Assembly: GCF_011057975.1 (NCBI RefSeq)
Contig: NZ_CP049109.1
Coordinates: forward strand, 1,333,001-1,397,000
Length of the DNA: 64,000 nucleotides
From: Sphingosinithalassobacter tenebrarum
GTDB taxonomy: Bacteria; Pseudomonadota; Alphaproteobacteria; Sphingomonadales; Sphingomonadaceae
Reading direction: 5' to 3'
The translations under genes were made by a program, and so were the position numbers. Below, piece after piece: positions 52,534-61,710 of the stretch (position 1 is its first letter; each line of letters starts with the position of its first letter). The notes beneath the pieces were generated by a model that saw only the letters and a program-made list of their open reading frames with translations, made no database searches and was not told the origin of the DNA.

Positions 52534-53510
52534 CCGTGACCGTCGGCATAAAGGCGTTGAACGAGGAGGCGCATATCGCTGATGCGATTCGCAGTGCGCT
52601 TGCCGCCGTTGCGCCGCTGAACGGTGAAGTTGTTCTGGCTGACAGCGGGTCGTCCGATGCCACCATCGCGATTGCGCGCCGGTTTCCCATTCGCATCGTC
52701 CAGCTGCGCAATCCTGCGGATGCGTGTTGCGGCGCCGGTGCCCAGCTCGCCTTCCAGACTGTCGATACCGAGTTTTTCTACCTCCTCGACGGGGATATGA
52801 CGCTCGATCCCGATTTCCTGCCCGCCGCAATCGCGTTGATGCGCAAGCGCAATGATCTTGCCGGCGTGGGCGGGCTGATGACCGAGCATAATGCAGGAAC
52901 ACAGGAATTCCGCATCCGTGTGGCCGAAATGCGCAAGTGGAAGGCCGGCGATGTCGCCTGGCTCGATGGCGGCGGACTGTATCGAACGAAAGCCATATGC
53001 GAGGTCGGGTATCTCGCCGATCGCAATCTGAAATCCTTCGAGGAGTTCGATCTCGGTGCGCGGTTGCATGCCAAGGGGTGGCGGCTCGCGCGCATTGCTG
53101 TCAACGCCACCGAGCATACCGCGCATGGCGGCGGCGGCTATCGTCTCATGATCCGCAGACTGAAATCGGGGCAGATGACCGGTAGTGGCGGTGTGATCCG
53201 GGCATCGCTGGAAGGGGGCTATTTCCCCTTCGTGGCTCGCAGGCTGGGCCATCTGCGCAGCGCACTGGCCGTGCTGTGCTGGTGGTTGGCGATATTGGCG
53301 GCGGCAAGCTACTGGCCGCTCGGGCTTGTTCCGCTCCTGCTCGTGCCGTTGGTGTTTCTCACCTGGCGCCGCCGGTCGCTCAACCTTGGCCTCTATTCCT
53401 TCGTCTACTGGAATGCGAGCGCGGCAATGACGCTGCTGGGCATGGTCCGGCCGCGTAAATCTCCCCGCGATCCGCTTTCCGTTCGTGTCATTGCGTCGGA
53501 TGAGCAATAG
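52530..53510 (+). CDS. Glycosyltransferase family 2 with C-terminal membrane helices
   Basis: This 326-residue protein starts within the preceding stop (ATGA). The GT-A domain has VGIKALNEEAHIADAI, VVLADSGSSDAT and YLLDGDMTLDPDF. Two C-terminal membrane helices follow (ALAVLCWWLAILAAA; LGLVPLLLVPLVFL). It is the last gene of the export operon and converges with the GT4 gene on the other strand, overlapping it by 23 bases. Confidence 0.88.
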   Translation: MTVTVGIKALNEEAHIADAIRSALAAVAPLNGEVVLADSGSSDATIAIARRFPIRIVQLRNPADACCGAGAQLAFQTVDTEFFYLLDGDMTLDPDFLPAAIALMRKRNDLAGVGGLMTEHNAGTQEFRIRVAEMRKWKAGDVAWLDGGGLYRTKAICEVGYLADRNLKSFEEFDLGARLHAKGWRLARIAVNATEHTAHGGGGYRLMIRRLKSGQMTGSGGVIRASLEGGYFPFVARRLGHLRSALAVLCWWLAILAAASYWPLGLVPLLLVPLVFLTWRRRSLNLGLYSFVYWNASAAMTLLGMVRPRKSPRDPLSVRVIASDEQ

Positions 53511-54570
53511 GCGGCGCCACCGAATCGAGAAGCGCTTCGATTTTGCGGATCGGTTGTTCCCACTGATAGTCGCCGCGCACCTGCGTGCGCAGGGCGGACC
53601 TTTCGGTGCGAAGCACCTGCACGTCCCGAGCGGCAATCCAGTCGACAACATCCGCCACGGCATTGCCGGCAACGGCCAGTCCGGCATAACGCTCGACCAT
53701 CTCGCACGGGCCGGGCAGTTCGTGAACCACCGGTACGACCCCGACCGCTAGGGCCTCGAGTACTATCAGCGGGAAACAGTCGAGCGTCGAAAGATGCACC
53801 AGCACGTCGGTATCGTTCAGCAGCGCAGCCATTTCGCTTTCGTCGGCCCAGGAGCATATCGTCACGTGACCGGCCAGCCCGGCGGCATCGATCTCGCTTT
53901 CGATGCGCGCCATTGTCGATGCGTCACCTCTTCCAATCATTGTTGCACGGAAAGGCAGGCCCTTCGCGTGTAGCGCGGCGCATATTTCGACGAAGCGAAA
54001 ACTGCCCTTTTGCTCGGAAAACCGGGCGGCGTGCAGCAAGGTGAGAGTAGCCGGACCCTCGGAAGGGGGCGACGACAGCTCGAATATGCTGCGCGGCAGG
54101 AACGTTCCGATCGACGCGCGTTTTGTCCTTTCCGGCAACGTTATATCGCTCGGCTGGCGATCAAAGAGCAGCGCCAGCCGGTCGGCACGGGCGAGCGCGA
54201 AACGCACGAAAGGTGTCCGGCGGGCCCAGCGTTCAATCGTGAAGTTGCGACCGTAATGCGGCGTGACGATCACCGGGAGACCGATCAGCCTTGCCCAGCC
54301 GATGTAAAGCAGATCGGGCAGATTCGTCACCTGGATCCATACCGCGGCGGCGCCCTTGCGCTTCGCTTGGCGGAGCCTGCGCATTCCGGCGGCTATCCGG
54401 CCGAGAGTCGCAGGACGCGCAAAGGCCGTGTCCGCTGCGATCCATTCGACATCCCAGCTTCGGGAATGTTGTTCGAAGGCGGTGCATGCGCGCTCGCAGA
54501 AAGATTCGACGCCGCCGCGGTGCTGCATTGTTCCGCCCAACAGGCACACCAATCTGCGGCGCGCGCCCAT
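53488..54570 (-). CDS. Glycosyltransferase family 4
   Basis: This 360-residue GT-B enzyme starts at ATG 54570, one base after the polymerase stop. Motifs are LLGGTMQHRGGVESF, LTLLHAARFSEQKGSFRFVEICAAL-type donor site (seen as LHAARFSEQKGSFRFVE) and LDCFPLIVLEALAVGVVPVV. It is coupled to the ExoQ-like gene upstream on the same strand. Confidence 0.87.
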   Translation of the reverse strand: MGARRRLVCLLGGTMQHRGGVESFCERACTAFEQHSRSWDVEWIAADTAFARPATLGRIAAGMRRLRQAKRKGAAAVWIQVTNLPDLLYIGWARLIGLPVIVTPHYGRNFTIERWARRTPFVRFALARADRLALLFDRQPSDITLPERTKRASIGTFLPRSIFELSSPPSEGPATLTLLHAARFSEQKGSFRFVEICAALHAKGLPFRATMIGRGDASTMARIESEIDAAGLAGHVTICSWADESEMAALLNDTDVLVHLSTLDCFPLIVLEALAVGVVPVVHELPGPCEMVERYAGLAVAGNAVADVVDWIAARDVQVLRTERSALRTQVRGDYQWEQPIRKIEALLDSVAPPIAHPTQ

Positions 54571-54571
54571 A

Positions 54572-55954
54572 TCAGCGGCCTCCCGGCTCTCCCTGGCTCC
54601 GCATTTCGGTGCCGCGCCGATTGGCCCAGGCGAGGAGGTCGGCGCCGGAGGATTTGAGCCGGCGCCCACGGCGCGACGCAGCCAGCGCCCAGATTAGCCC
54701 GATGGCGATCATCAGAAAGACCTGGCCCAGCGTGTCGCGATCGAACAGGCTCGATTCAGAGCCGTTATGGCCGATCAGAAAGACGAGCAATGCACTGATC
54801 AGCGCGGTCGGCATGCCTTCTGCCTGGCGTGTATTGAACAGTTTCGCGAAAGGAAGGATCAGCGTCGCCACCAATACGATGGCGAGACCGGGCAGGCCGA
54901 TCTGGACGATCAGATCGAGATAGCCGTTATGGCCCTGTCGCACCGTCATGACCCAGTCGATGGCATATCGATAGATCGGACTGCGTTCGCCGATATTCCA
55001 GAAAGATCCGTAGCCCGAACCGGTGAACGGCCTGGTTCGCGCGTAATGGATCATCGCATTCCAGATCTGCGTGCGGCCCGTAAAGGCGGTCGGGTCGTTC
55101 AGGCTGGCGCGCAGCGGATCGATCGCGACGTTGATGAACATTGCGCCCACCATCAGCACGATCATGAGCAGCGCCAGAAGAATGCCCCGATACCGCACCT
55201 TGTAGCGCTGCAGGATGAAGCCGAAGACGATCGCCGCGATGCCGACACCCAGGGAGGTTCGCGAACTGCTCATGAGCAGGAAGTAGATGGCTGCGCCGAT
55301 GATCGCGAAGCGCACCAGCTGGGGCAGCTTGCCCCTGTAATACAGGTAGAAGATCACGGTCAGCGCGGAGGTCATGCCGGCGATATTCTTGTGCCCCATG
55401 ATCCCGCGCCAGTCGTCGATAAGCGAGTTGTCGCCCAGTTCGTTGGCTCTGTGGATGCCGAAATCCGGCCAGAAATATACCGCCGCGAAATTGCCGATCA
55501 GAACCAGAAGCAGCGCCAGGCGAATCACGCCGACGGTCCTGTCAAATCCCATCTGCCGCACCAGGACAAAAACCGTCCAGATAATCAGCGTGGTCAGAAT
55601 GAGACGGCGAAGCGCAATGTCGGGCGCGATCGCCCAGGTCACGCTCAGCCAGCACCACCCCAGTGCAACGATGATGGAAACGGGGACGACCGTAAGGCGC
55701 CAGGGTTTGCGGAACCCGTCTGCGGCGAGAAAGGCCAGACCCGCGATCACGACATAGCCTACCTGCCGGATGAAGGAGCCGCTTCCCTCGGCATCATCGC
55801 GACCGAACGTCATCAGCGGGCCGAGCAGCGTGAAGGTGAGGAGCGCGAAAAAGCAGAGCGAAGCCAACGCCCGTTCGACTGGTGTCGCACCGACGGCGGC
55901 CTGCTTCGGATTTTCGGTTTGAGCGCTAGAACCGGAAGCCGGCTGTGTTGCCAT
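54572..55954 (-). CDS. O-antigen polymerase/ligase family protein (ExoQ-like)
   Basis: The 460-residue protein has about twelve membrane helices and the signature loop FTGSGYGSFWNI...QGHNGYLDLIVQIGLPG (parts given), as in ExoQ/WaaL-type Wzy_C proteins. It begins with a hydrophilic N-terminal tail. It probably polymerises repeat units in the periplasm. It is distinct from the Wzy-like protein at 41 kb, so the window has at least two polymerase-type proteins. Confidence 0.87.
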   Translation of the reverse strand: MATQPASGSSAQTENPKQAAVGATPVERALASLCFFALLTFTLLGPLMTFGRDDAEGSGSFIRQVGYVVIAGLAFLAADGFRKPWRLTVVPVSIIVALGWCWLSVTWAIAPDIALRRLILTTLIIWTVFVLVRQMGFDRTVGVIRLALLLVLIGNFAAVYFWPDFGIHRANELGDNSLIDDWRGIMGHKNIAGMTSALTVIFYLYYRGKLPQLVRFAIIGAAIYFLLMSSSRTSLGVGIAAIVFGFILQRYKVRYRGILLALLMIVLMVGAMFINVAIDPLRASLNDPTAFTGRTQIWNAMIHYARTRPFTGSGYGSFWNIGERSPIYRYAIDWVMTVRQGHNGYLDLIVQIGLPGLAIVLVATLILPFAKLFNTRQAEGMPTALISALLVFLIGHNGSESSLFDRDTLGQVFLMIAIGLIWALAASRRGRRLKSSGADLLAWANRRGTEMRSQGEPGGR

Positions 55955-56024
55955 TCGAAGTTCCCCGCTGACGTGCGACTCGATTAGTGGTGATTATTTG
56001 ATCCGGCGGTTGAAAGGGCAACCG

Positions 56025-56519
56025 TCAAACACGCTGTCCCAAACGCACCTTTTCAATGAACTCACCGACAGTGGTGCGCAAGCGCAGTCGTTCCGGGTTT
56101 TCGGGAAGCGGCGCCGGCGGGGGGAGCGGGTGGCCGATCAGCAGCTTGCGCAGCTCTTCCTCATCGCGTGCCACGTGGATTCCCTCGCGACCTTCGAGGG
56201 TCTGGATCGTGGCGAGCTGGTGGTCGTTGCGATGCTCGCGCAGCGTGGAAAGTCTGGGGAACAGGATCAACGGCTTCAGGTGTCGCTGCGCCATCACGAC
56301 TGTGCCTATTCCCGCATGCGAGACGATAAACGATGCCTCTTCGATCATCGTTTCGAACTCGATCGGATCGACGACGCTGCGCCACTTCATGTTCTTCGGT
56401 TCATAGCTGCTCGCGCCGATCTGCGCGAAGACCGCTTCGGACAGTTCGGGTGCGATCGTGTCGACCAGGCGCACAAGGCGGTCGAACGGCAACTGGGTTC
56501 CAACCGTCAGGAGGATCAC
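56025..56519 (-). CDS. PssE-like glycosyltransferase subunit (Alg13-type catalytic half)
   Basis: The 164-residue protein starts at GTG 56519, overlapping the upstream stop (GTGA), after GGGGAAG. ILLTVGTQLPFDRLVRLVD opens it and FIVSHAGIGTVVMAQRHLKPLILFPR carries the GT28 donor-site pattern. It corresponds to the C-terminal half of GT28 enzymes and needs its membrane partner encoded upstream. In Rhizobium the PssD/PssE pair adds glucuronic acid, consistent with ugd in this window. Confidence 0.85.
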   Translation of the reverse strand: MILLTVGTQLPFDRLVRLVDTIAPELSEAVFAQIGASSYEPKNMKWRSVVDPIEFETMIEEASFIVSHAGIGTVVMAQRHLKPLILFPRLSTLREHRNDHQLATIQTLEGREGIHVARDEEELRKLLIGHPLPPPAPLPENPERLRLRTTVGEFIEKVRLGQRV

Positions 56520-57001
56520 AAAAGGCTTCCCCCGTAGAGAACGTCGCGGCCATCGGCGAGATGGGGCCATTGTGCCAGCCACAAGGTCGAAAAGGGCTTG
56601 GCGAAGCGGCCGCTCAGCGAGGGACCATCGGAATTGGCAACACTGTCGATCCAGATGGTCTTGGCGCCCAGAAGGCGCGCGCCGATCAGGCAGAAGAGAC
56701 CGGGCAGCGCGCCCGTGGTGACCAGGAGATTCGGACGGCTTTTCCAGACCAGCCGAAAGCTGTGCCAAAGGCTGCGCAGCGATTTCGAGGGCTGGTCGCG
56801 ATTGCAATCGGGCAGCACGCGAACGCCGACAAGTCCGTCGCGAGTGCCGAGCTTGGCATTGGTCGTCACATAGATCGGGCTATAGCGGTCGAGCGCCGGG
56901 CGCAGAAGCATCAGTTCTTCCCAATGCCCGCCCCCCGATGCCACGGCCATGACCACAAAACGCTGGTCCGCTGCAGTTTGGAACCCTGTCTGATCGCTCA
57001 T
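56516..57001 (-). CDS. PssD-like glycosyltransferase subunit (Alg14-type membrane half)
   Basis: This 161-residue protein starts at ATG 57001, although the frame is open further upstream. VVMAVASGGGHWEELMLLRP is the Alg14/PssD glycine-rich motif, and LVTTGALPGLFCLIGARLLGAKTIWIDSV-type segments (TTGALPGLFCLIGARLLGAK) anchor it to the membrane. It recruits the PssE-like catalytic half. The pair probably transfers GlcA to the lipid-linked chain. Confidence 0.86.
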   Translation of the reverse strand: MSDQTGFQTAADQRFVVMAVASGGGHWEELMLLRPALDRYSPIYVTTNAKLGTRDGLVGVRVLPDCNRDQPSKSLRSLWHSFRLVWKSRPNLLVTTGALPGLFCLIGARLLGAKTIWIDSVANSDGPSLSGRFAKPFSTLWLAQWPHLADGRDVLYGGSLL

Positions 57002-57213
57002 GATGCGTCCAGACACCCATATGCTGTCCGCGGTACCGGATTGGCCGTTGGCAAGATTCTCTCCCAGGGAATTCAGATGGACGGAAATTCCCTCGTGGTG
57101 TTTCTTCGCGAAAGCTACATCACATCGGTCCTGCCAAAGGCAAGAGAACAATTCCATTTCGGCGAAATTTTGAAGCTATCCCGATTATTTAAACGAGAAA
57201 GCAGAGAGGTGGG

Positions 57214-58179
57214 ATGACCTCTGCCCCTGGTCGGGTCGATTTCCTCGGCTGCGATCGATTGGCTTGCGCAAAGCGCCTTCCTATGGAAGATTCCTCGTCC
57301 CGTCAGCCGCTATGCCGGAGCAATTGTTTGGCAAGATCCCCTTCGAAACGAAAAGGTGGAAAGGCAAGAGCGACAGCAGCGGGCGAACGCATCTATGCGA
57401 TCGGGGATATCCACGGCCGCTACGATCTGCTCCGCGACTTGCTGCGCCGGATCGAGCAGCATTCGCGCGGGCTGCCCGAGCCGGAAGCGTTGCATGTCGT
57501 GCTGCTGGGAGACGTGATTGACCGCGGTCCGAACTCCGCGGAGGTGCTCGATTTCCTTTGGGACTGGTCGGAAAACACGACCGGCCAGATCATGCTGATG
57601 GGCAATCACGAGGAAATGCTGCTGCGGGTGTTGGACGGAGAATTGCGGCTGTTGCGGCCCTGGATGCATGTCGGCGGGAAGGAAACGGTCGAGAGTTTCG
57701 GCCTGGAGGAGTTTCATCGCCGCGATAACCCGGAGAAGTTCATCGCAGCGCTTCGCGAGGCAATTCCGTCAAAAATTGTCGAGTGGCTTCGAAAATGGCC
57801 GCTTTGTGCCCAATCGGGCGACTATTACTTCTGCCATGCCGGCGTGCGTCCCAAGGTGCCGCTCAATCGCCAGAAGCGAAACGACCTGATGTGGATCCGG
57901 GACGAATTTCTGAACTATGAAGGCGATCACGGCGCGGTCGTGGTACATGGGCATAGTATTTCGCCCGGCGTCGATATTCGTTCGAACCGGGTCGGGATCG
58001 ACACCGGTGCCTATCAGACCGGCGTCCTTACCGCGCTCTATGTCGAGGACGAAGCGCGCGATACGGTGGCGACTGACCCCGATCAGCCGTCCGAACCGGA
58101 AAATGAAGCGGCCGATACCGAAGGGCAGCTTGCCGGCAGCCTCTTCGGCTCTCAGCCCTTGCTGGGCCGCAATACATAA
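57214..58179 (+). CDS. PPP-family metallophosphoesterase (Ser/Thr phosphatase-like)
   Basis: This protein of 321 residues starts at ATG 57214 behind AGAGAGGTGGG. The first 55 residues are poorly structured, so an internal start is possible. The catalytic core is complete: YAIGDIHGRYDLL, LLGDVIDRGPNS, LMGNHEEM, YFCHAGV and VVHGHS. The tail is acidic. PPP enzymes remove phosphate from proteins or small molecules. Its place within the EPS genes raises the possibility that it acts on the BY-kinase or on a sugar intermediate. It converges with the methyltransferase gene, overlapping it by 28 bases. Confidence 0.85.
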   Translation: MTSAPGRVDFLGCDRLACAKRLPMEDSSSRQPLCRSNCLARSPSKRKGGKARATAAGERIYAIGDIHGRYDLLRDLLRRIEQHSRGLPEPEALHVVLLGDVIDRGPNSAEVLDFLWDWSENTTGQIMLMGNHEEMLLRVLDGELRLLRPWMHVGGKETVESFGLEEFHRRDNPEKFIAALREAIPSKIVEWLRKWPLCAQSGDYYFCHAGVRPKVPLNRQKRNDLMWIRDEFLNYEGDHGAVVVHGHSISPGVDIRSNRVGIDTGAYQTGVLTALYVEDEARDTVATDPDQPSEPENEAADTEGQLAGSLFGSQPLLGRNT

Positions 58180-59150
58180 TATCCCTTTTCGCGCAGCAGG
58201 TTCTTTCCCAGACTGCGCACTGCGCCGGCGGCCGAACGGAGAAAAGAGGCCGGATTCGAAAGGTCGACCGATAGATTGCGGCGCCGCCGCTCTCCGATGA
58301 TCTCCATACCGTGATCGTCAGCCAGCCGGGCGATCGCCGAACGCGGGAAACAATTGATGTGCTCGAGCGGCTGAACCGCGTTCCAGCTATAGTCGAGTGG
58401 CGTCAGCCGCTTGCCCGCGAGAACCTTTTCAAATGGCGATACAGTGGGGAAGGGGTGGCGCGCCAAAGCTGCTGCGACGGTGTCTCCGGGCGGTACCGCC
58501 AGTTTCATCAGCCCGGCGGTGACCCGGGAAAGGCGCCGGAAAAGATCCCCCGGGTCGGCGACATGTTCGAAAACCTGCTCGGTGTGCACGATATCGAAGC
58601 GCATCGTGTCGACCTCGGCGTCGGCGATTACCTCCGCACCGATCGATCGGGCCATTTCCCGTTTGGCTTCGCCGATTTCGGTCGTGAATACGCGGGCCCC
58701 CATGCCGCGAGCAACCCGCGCCCAGCGACCGTGCCCCGACCCGAAATCGAGCAGCGTGATATCGCCGGGATGTTTTCCCAGCCGTGAAAACAGCATCGCC
58801 AGTTCGTTGGCGATCTGTTGAAAACTGGCCAGTGTCAGCCGCTCATGCTCGACCTTCTCGAGAAAGGCGGGGTCGATCATCCGATCATAGATTTCGGACA
58901 TCATCCGATCGTTCGGCGCGGCCCATTGCCATATCAGCCCGCATACGCCGCATTCCAGCAAGCGATAGTCCGTACCCTCGAGCAGCGACCAGTCGACTGT
59001 CCCCTGGGGATCGTGATGGCTCTGGAGAAGCGAACGAACGGGCGGTTCGGTCAGCGGTGAGGAAAACAGCTGCTTGCCATCGCCTGACGCGCAAACCGGA
59101 CATCGGTCCCGTGCGATGAACAGATCGGTATTGATCACTCTCTGTGCCAC
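58152..59150 (-). CDS. Class I SAM-dependent methyltransferase with N-terminal zinc-ribbon
   Basis: This 332-residue protein starts at GTG 59150 after GGGGGA. An N-terminal zinc-ribbon uses CPVC and CGVC, as in sugar C-methyltransferase-like proteins. The methyltransferase core has LLDFGSGHGRWARVARGMG (motif I), FTTEIGE and the histidine-rich VHTEQVFEHVADP. It may methylate a sugar of the EPS, but other small substrates are possible. Confidence 0.83.
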   Translation of the reverse strand: MAQRVINTDLFIARDRCPVCASGDGKQLFSSPLTEPPVRSLLQSHHDPQGTVDWSLLEGTDYRLLECGVCGLIWQWAAPNDRMMSEIYDRMIDPAFLEKVEHERLTLASFQQIANELAMLFSRLGKHPGDITLLDFGSGHGRWARVARGMGARVFTTEIGEAKREMARSIGAEVIADAEVDTMRFDIVHTEQVFEHVADPGDLFRRLSRVTAGLMKLAVPPGDTVAAALARHPFPTVSPFEKVLAGKRLTPLDYSWNAVQPLEHINCFPRSAIARLADDHGMEIIGERRRRNLSVDLSNPASFLRSAAGAVRSLGKNLLREKGYYVLRPSKG

Positions 59151-59162
59151 TCCCCCAGGGCG

Positions 59163-59978
59163 TCAGCGATATTCGACTTCCCAGGACTGGATTTCGACCG
59201 ACCCGAAGCCTTTGAGCGGCTCAACACCGATCGCGACGCCGTTAAACCATTCCTCGCCGCTGATCACCTTCTTCTCGCGCAGCCAGTGCAGCGCGGCCAG
59301 CATGTCGATCGAACCGAAATTCTTGTCGCCGCTGTCCGCTGGCGGCGCAAAGGTCAGAAACGCGTCCTGCAGGGTGACGTCCCAGACCCGCTTCTGGCCA
59401 TCGGTATAGCGGCCGATCCGCTTGCCGGTCGCCAGAAATTTGCGTGTCTGTTTCGGAACGTGCAGAAACCATCCGATTTCCAGCGTTTTGGACGCATTGT
59501 CCTCCGGGTCGCTGCGCAGATAAAATTCGGTCAGCAATGTGGCTTCGCCGGTTGAGAAGGAGCCTGTCCAGGCATAGGTCTGCGACAGCAGCTCGATATC
59601 CTGCACTTGCTTGGCGGGAATCCGCACCTCGGGATGGCCGCCGTCGTAATTGCCATAGCCGATATGATCATAGCCCCAGATGCTCAGCCCGTTGCTTGGC
59701 GCGAAGGGCGGCCAGCGCCAGCTGATGCCGGTCTGCGCCGGAAAGGCAGAAGGGGTTATGTGTATCGTATCCGCATGGTTGCCCCATGAACGAAAAAGGC
59801 TGCTGCTTTCGGCACCCCACGGCGAGACATAGGCGAAATATTCGTTTTCCGAATACATGCGCCGCGCCTTCAGCTTCATGCGGCCGTCATCGAACAGCAT
59901 CGGAAGAACGAAGACGGCGATCGCCAGCACGACAAGGACCACGGCAGCATAAACCGCCAGCTTGTTTTTCGTGAACAA
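59163..59978 (-). CDS. Membrane-anchored beta-sandwich protein (weak GH12-like resemblance)
   Basis: The 271-residue protein starts at TTG 59978 behind GGGGGGCT. An N-terminal helix (AVYAAVVLVVLAIAVFVLPML) anchors a periplasmic domain rich in Trp, Tyr and Gly with NGLSIWGYDHIGYGNYDG, LLTEFYLRSD and LEIGWFLHVP. The strand pattern loosely recalls glycoside hydrolase family 12 jelly-rolls, whose catalytic Glu residues sit in similar Trp-rich strands, but I cannot confirm the pair. It lies 12 bases from the methyltransferase start, so the two are probably co-transcribed. A polysaccharide-binding or trimming role is a guess. Confidence 0.7.
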   Translation of the reverse strand: MFTKNKLAVYAAVVLVVLAIAVFVLPMLFDDGRMKLKARRMYSENEYFAYVSPWGAESSSLFRSWGNHADTIHITPSAFPAQTGISWRWPPFAPSNGLSIWGYDHIGYGNYDGGHPEVRIPAKQVQDIELLSQTYAWTGSFSTGEATLLTEFYLRSDPEDNASKTLEIGWFLHVPKQTRKFLATGKRIGRYTDGQKRVWDVTLQDAFLTFAPPADSGDKNFGSIDMLAALHWLREKKVISGEEWFNGVAIGVEPLKGFGSVEIQSWEVEYR

Positions 59979-60072
59979 GAAAGCCCCCCAAACTGCCCCG
60001 ACCGGCGATCAAGCGTAAATCAAAAAGCGGCATCAGGCCAGATCGGCGAAGGGCGGGGCCGCTGCCGGCCGC

Positions 60073-61470
60073 TCAATAGGCCCTGTTGGATGCCAGTGCG
60101 TAGAAGGTTCGCAGGACGATCAGTACGTCGCGCCAGATCGACCAGCCATGAAGATATTCCAGATCGGCGTGCAGCCGTTTGGTCAGATCCTGCTCGCGCT
60201 CGGTATTGCCACGCAGGCCGCGCACCTGAGCAAGGCCGGTAAGGCCGGGCTTGACGGCATGGCGGTGCCAGTAGCGCGCATCGACTTCCCAGTAGAGTTT
60301 CTGGTTCGCGGTCGCCCCCAGCGCATGCGGGCGCGGGCCGACGATGCTCATCTGTCCCCACAGGACATTGAAGAGCTGCGGCAGTTCGTCGAGGCTGGTC
60401 CGCCGGATGAAACGCCCGACCCGCGTTACGCGCGCATCGTTCCGCGTTACCAGCTTGGACGCGTTGTGATCGAGCTGGCGCGTATGCATGCTGCGAAATT
60501 TCAGCATGCGGAACACGCGATTGCCGCGGCCGATCCGCTCCTGGATGAACAGCACCGCACCGGGGCTTTCCATCTTGATAGCGATTGCAACCACCAGCAT
60601 CACCGGCGCCAGCAACACCAGCGCGAGCGATGCGGTGACGATATCGAAGCAGCGCTTCATGAATTCGTTGAACGGGCCGAGCGGTCCATCGGCAATTACG
60701 AGCGTGGGCGTCGTGCTGCTCGCCGAGATGGCGAGTGGTGCCAGCCCGGCCAGCTCGGGCGCGATGACTTCGCTGCGGATATTGGCGCCCTTCAGTGCAT
60801 GCGCCCAGCGCTCGCGCCGCTCGGGCGCGCAGGCAATCACCACGCGATCCGCTCCGCCCAGCGCATTGGCGAGCCGATCGTACATTTTCGGGCAGTCGCT
60901 GTCGGGGTCCAGCCAGCTTTCGGCCGAGATCACCGACGTGAAATTGCCCGGCGGATGCGCAGTCGATCCGTCGGCGATCAGCACCGCGCTATAGGGTTCG
61001 CCGTGCAGGACGTGGCGCAGGACGCGAACGAACATCTCGCGCGAGAGGACAAGCAGCACCAGAACGAACAGCGATCCAACGGCGAAGTTCACGCGCGAGA
61101 AATCGTCGCTGATCTTCAGCAGGAAGACAGAAAGCGTGAGAATGCCGATGCTGGTGAAGAAGGCATTGAGCGCGCGCGGCGTTCCGACGCCGCGGAACAA
61201 CAGGATTTCGCCGGAATAGGCGCGGCTCTTGGCGGCGCCGAGCAGATAGATCGGGAACAGCGCGGTCGCCATAGCGATCCAATGGCCATAATCGATGATG
61301 TTGTAGATCGCGGCCGCCAGAAAGAAGCCCAGATAGATCGAAACGATATCCGCCGCGATCAGCAGCAGCAGCAGGCGCTGGCGGAAGGTGCGCTTGGATT
61401 TCAGTGCGCCGGTGCCCGATGCCTGCGACTGTTCGGTCGCTATGGAGGAGTGGCGAAAAAGATAGTTCAC
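60073..61470 (-). CDS. Polyprenyl glycosylphosphotransferase (initiating sugar-1-phosphate transferase), copy 2
   Basis: This protein of 465 residues starts at GTG 61470; a longer start at 61542 is also open. Four N-terminal membrane helices and a soluble loop precede the catalytic domain with [40 protein letters not shown] and [12 protein letters not shown]. It is a paralogue of the gene at 20010 and shares the same architecture. Two initiating enzymes could start two different polysaccharides or give redundancy for one. Confidence 0.92.
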   Translation of the reverse strand: MNYLFRHSSIATEQSQASGTGALKSKRTFRQRLLLLLIAADIVSIYLGFFLAAAIYNIIDYGHWIAMATALFPIYLLGAAKSRAYSGEILLFRGVGTPRALNAFFTSIGILTLSVFLLKISDDFSRVNFAVGSLFVLVLLVLSREMFVRVLRHVLHGEPYSAVLIADGSTAHPPGNFTSVISAESWLDPDSDCPKMYDRLANALGGADRVVIACAPERRERWAHALKGANIRSEVIAPELAGLAPLAISASSTTPTLVIADGPLGPFNEFMKRCFDIVTASLALVLLAPVMLVVAIAIKMESPGAVLFIQERIGRGNRVFRMLKFRSMHTRQLDHNASKLVTRNDARVTRVGRFIRRTSLDELPQLFNVLWGQMSIVGPRPHALGATANQKLYWEVDARYWHRHAVKPGLTGLAQVRGLRGNTEREQDLTKRLHADLEYLHGWSIWRDVLIVLRTFYALASNRAY

Positions 61471-61710
61471 GGAAGGATGCCCGGAAACATGGTGTTGACC
61501 GCAATGGCCGACGGCCGATGGCCCCCGGTGGACGAGCGGCAACTTCCCCGCAAGGGCTGTGCTTCCGATCCGCCAGCCAAAATCGGCCTCCCCACACCAT
61601 TGCCATGCTCCGGGCCGAACGGTGTCCGCCGCGGAGTCCTATCGGGCTGGGTTTAACCGCTTTTCGCCGTGCGGCAAAGCGGGTTCGTGGCGGGGCGCTC
61701 CGATAAGAGA

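Noticed and set aside
57264-57521. Alternative N-terminus for the PPP phosphatase in another frame (starting at 57312)
   Set aside because: It looks somewhat protein-like, but the frame at 57214 has a much better ribosome site and continues without a break into the catalytic core, so a frameshift is not needed.
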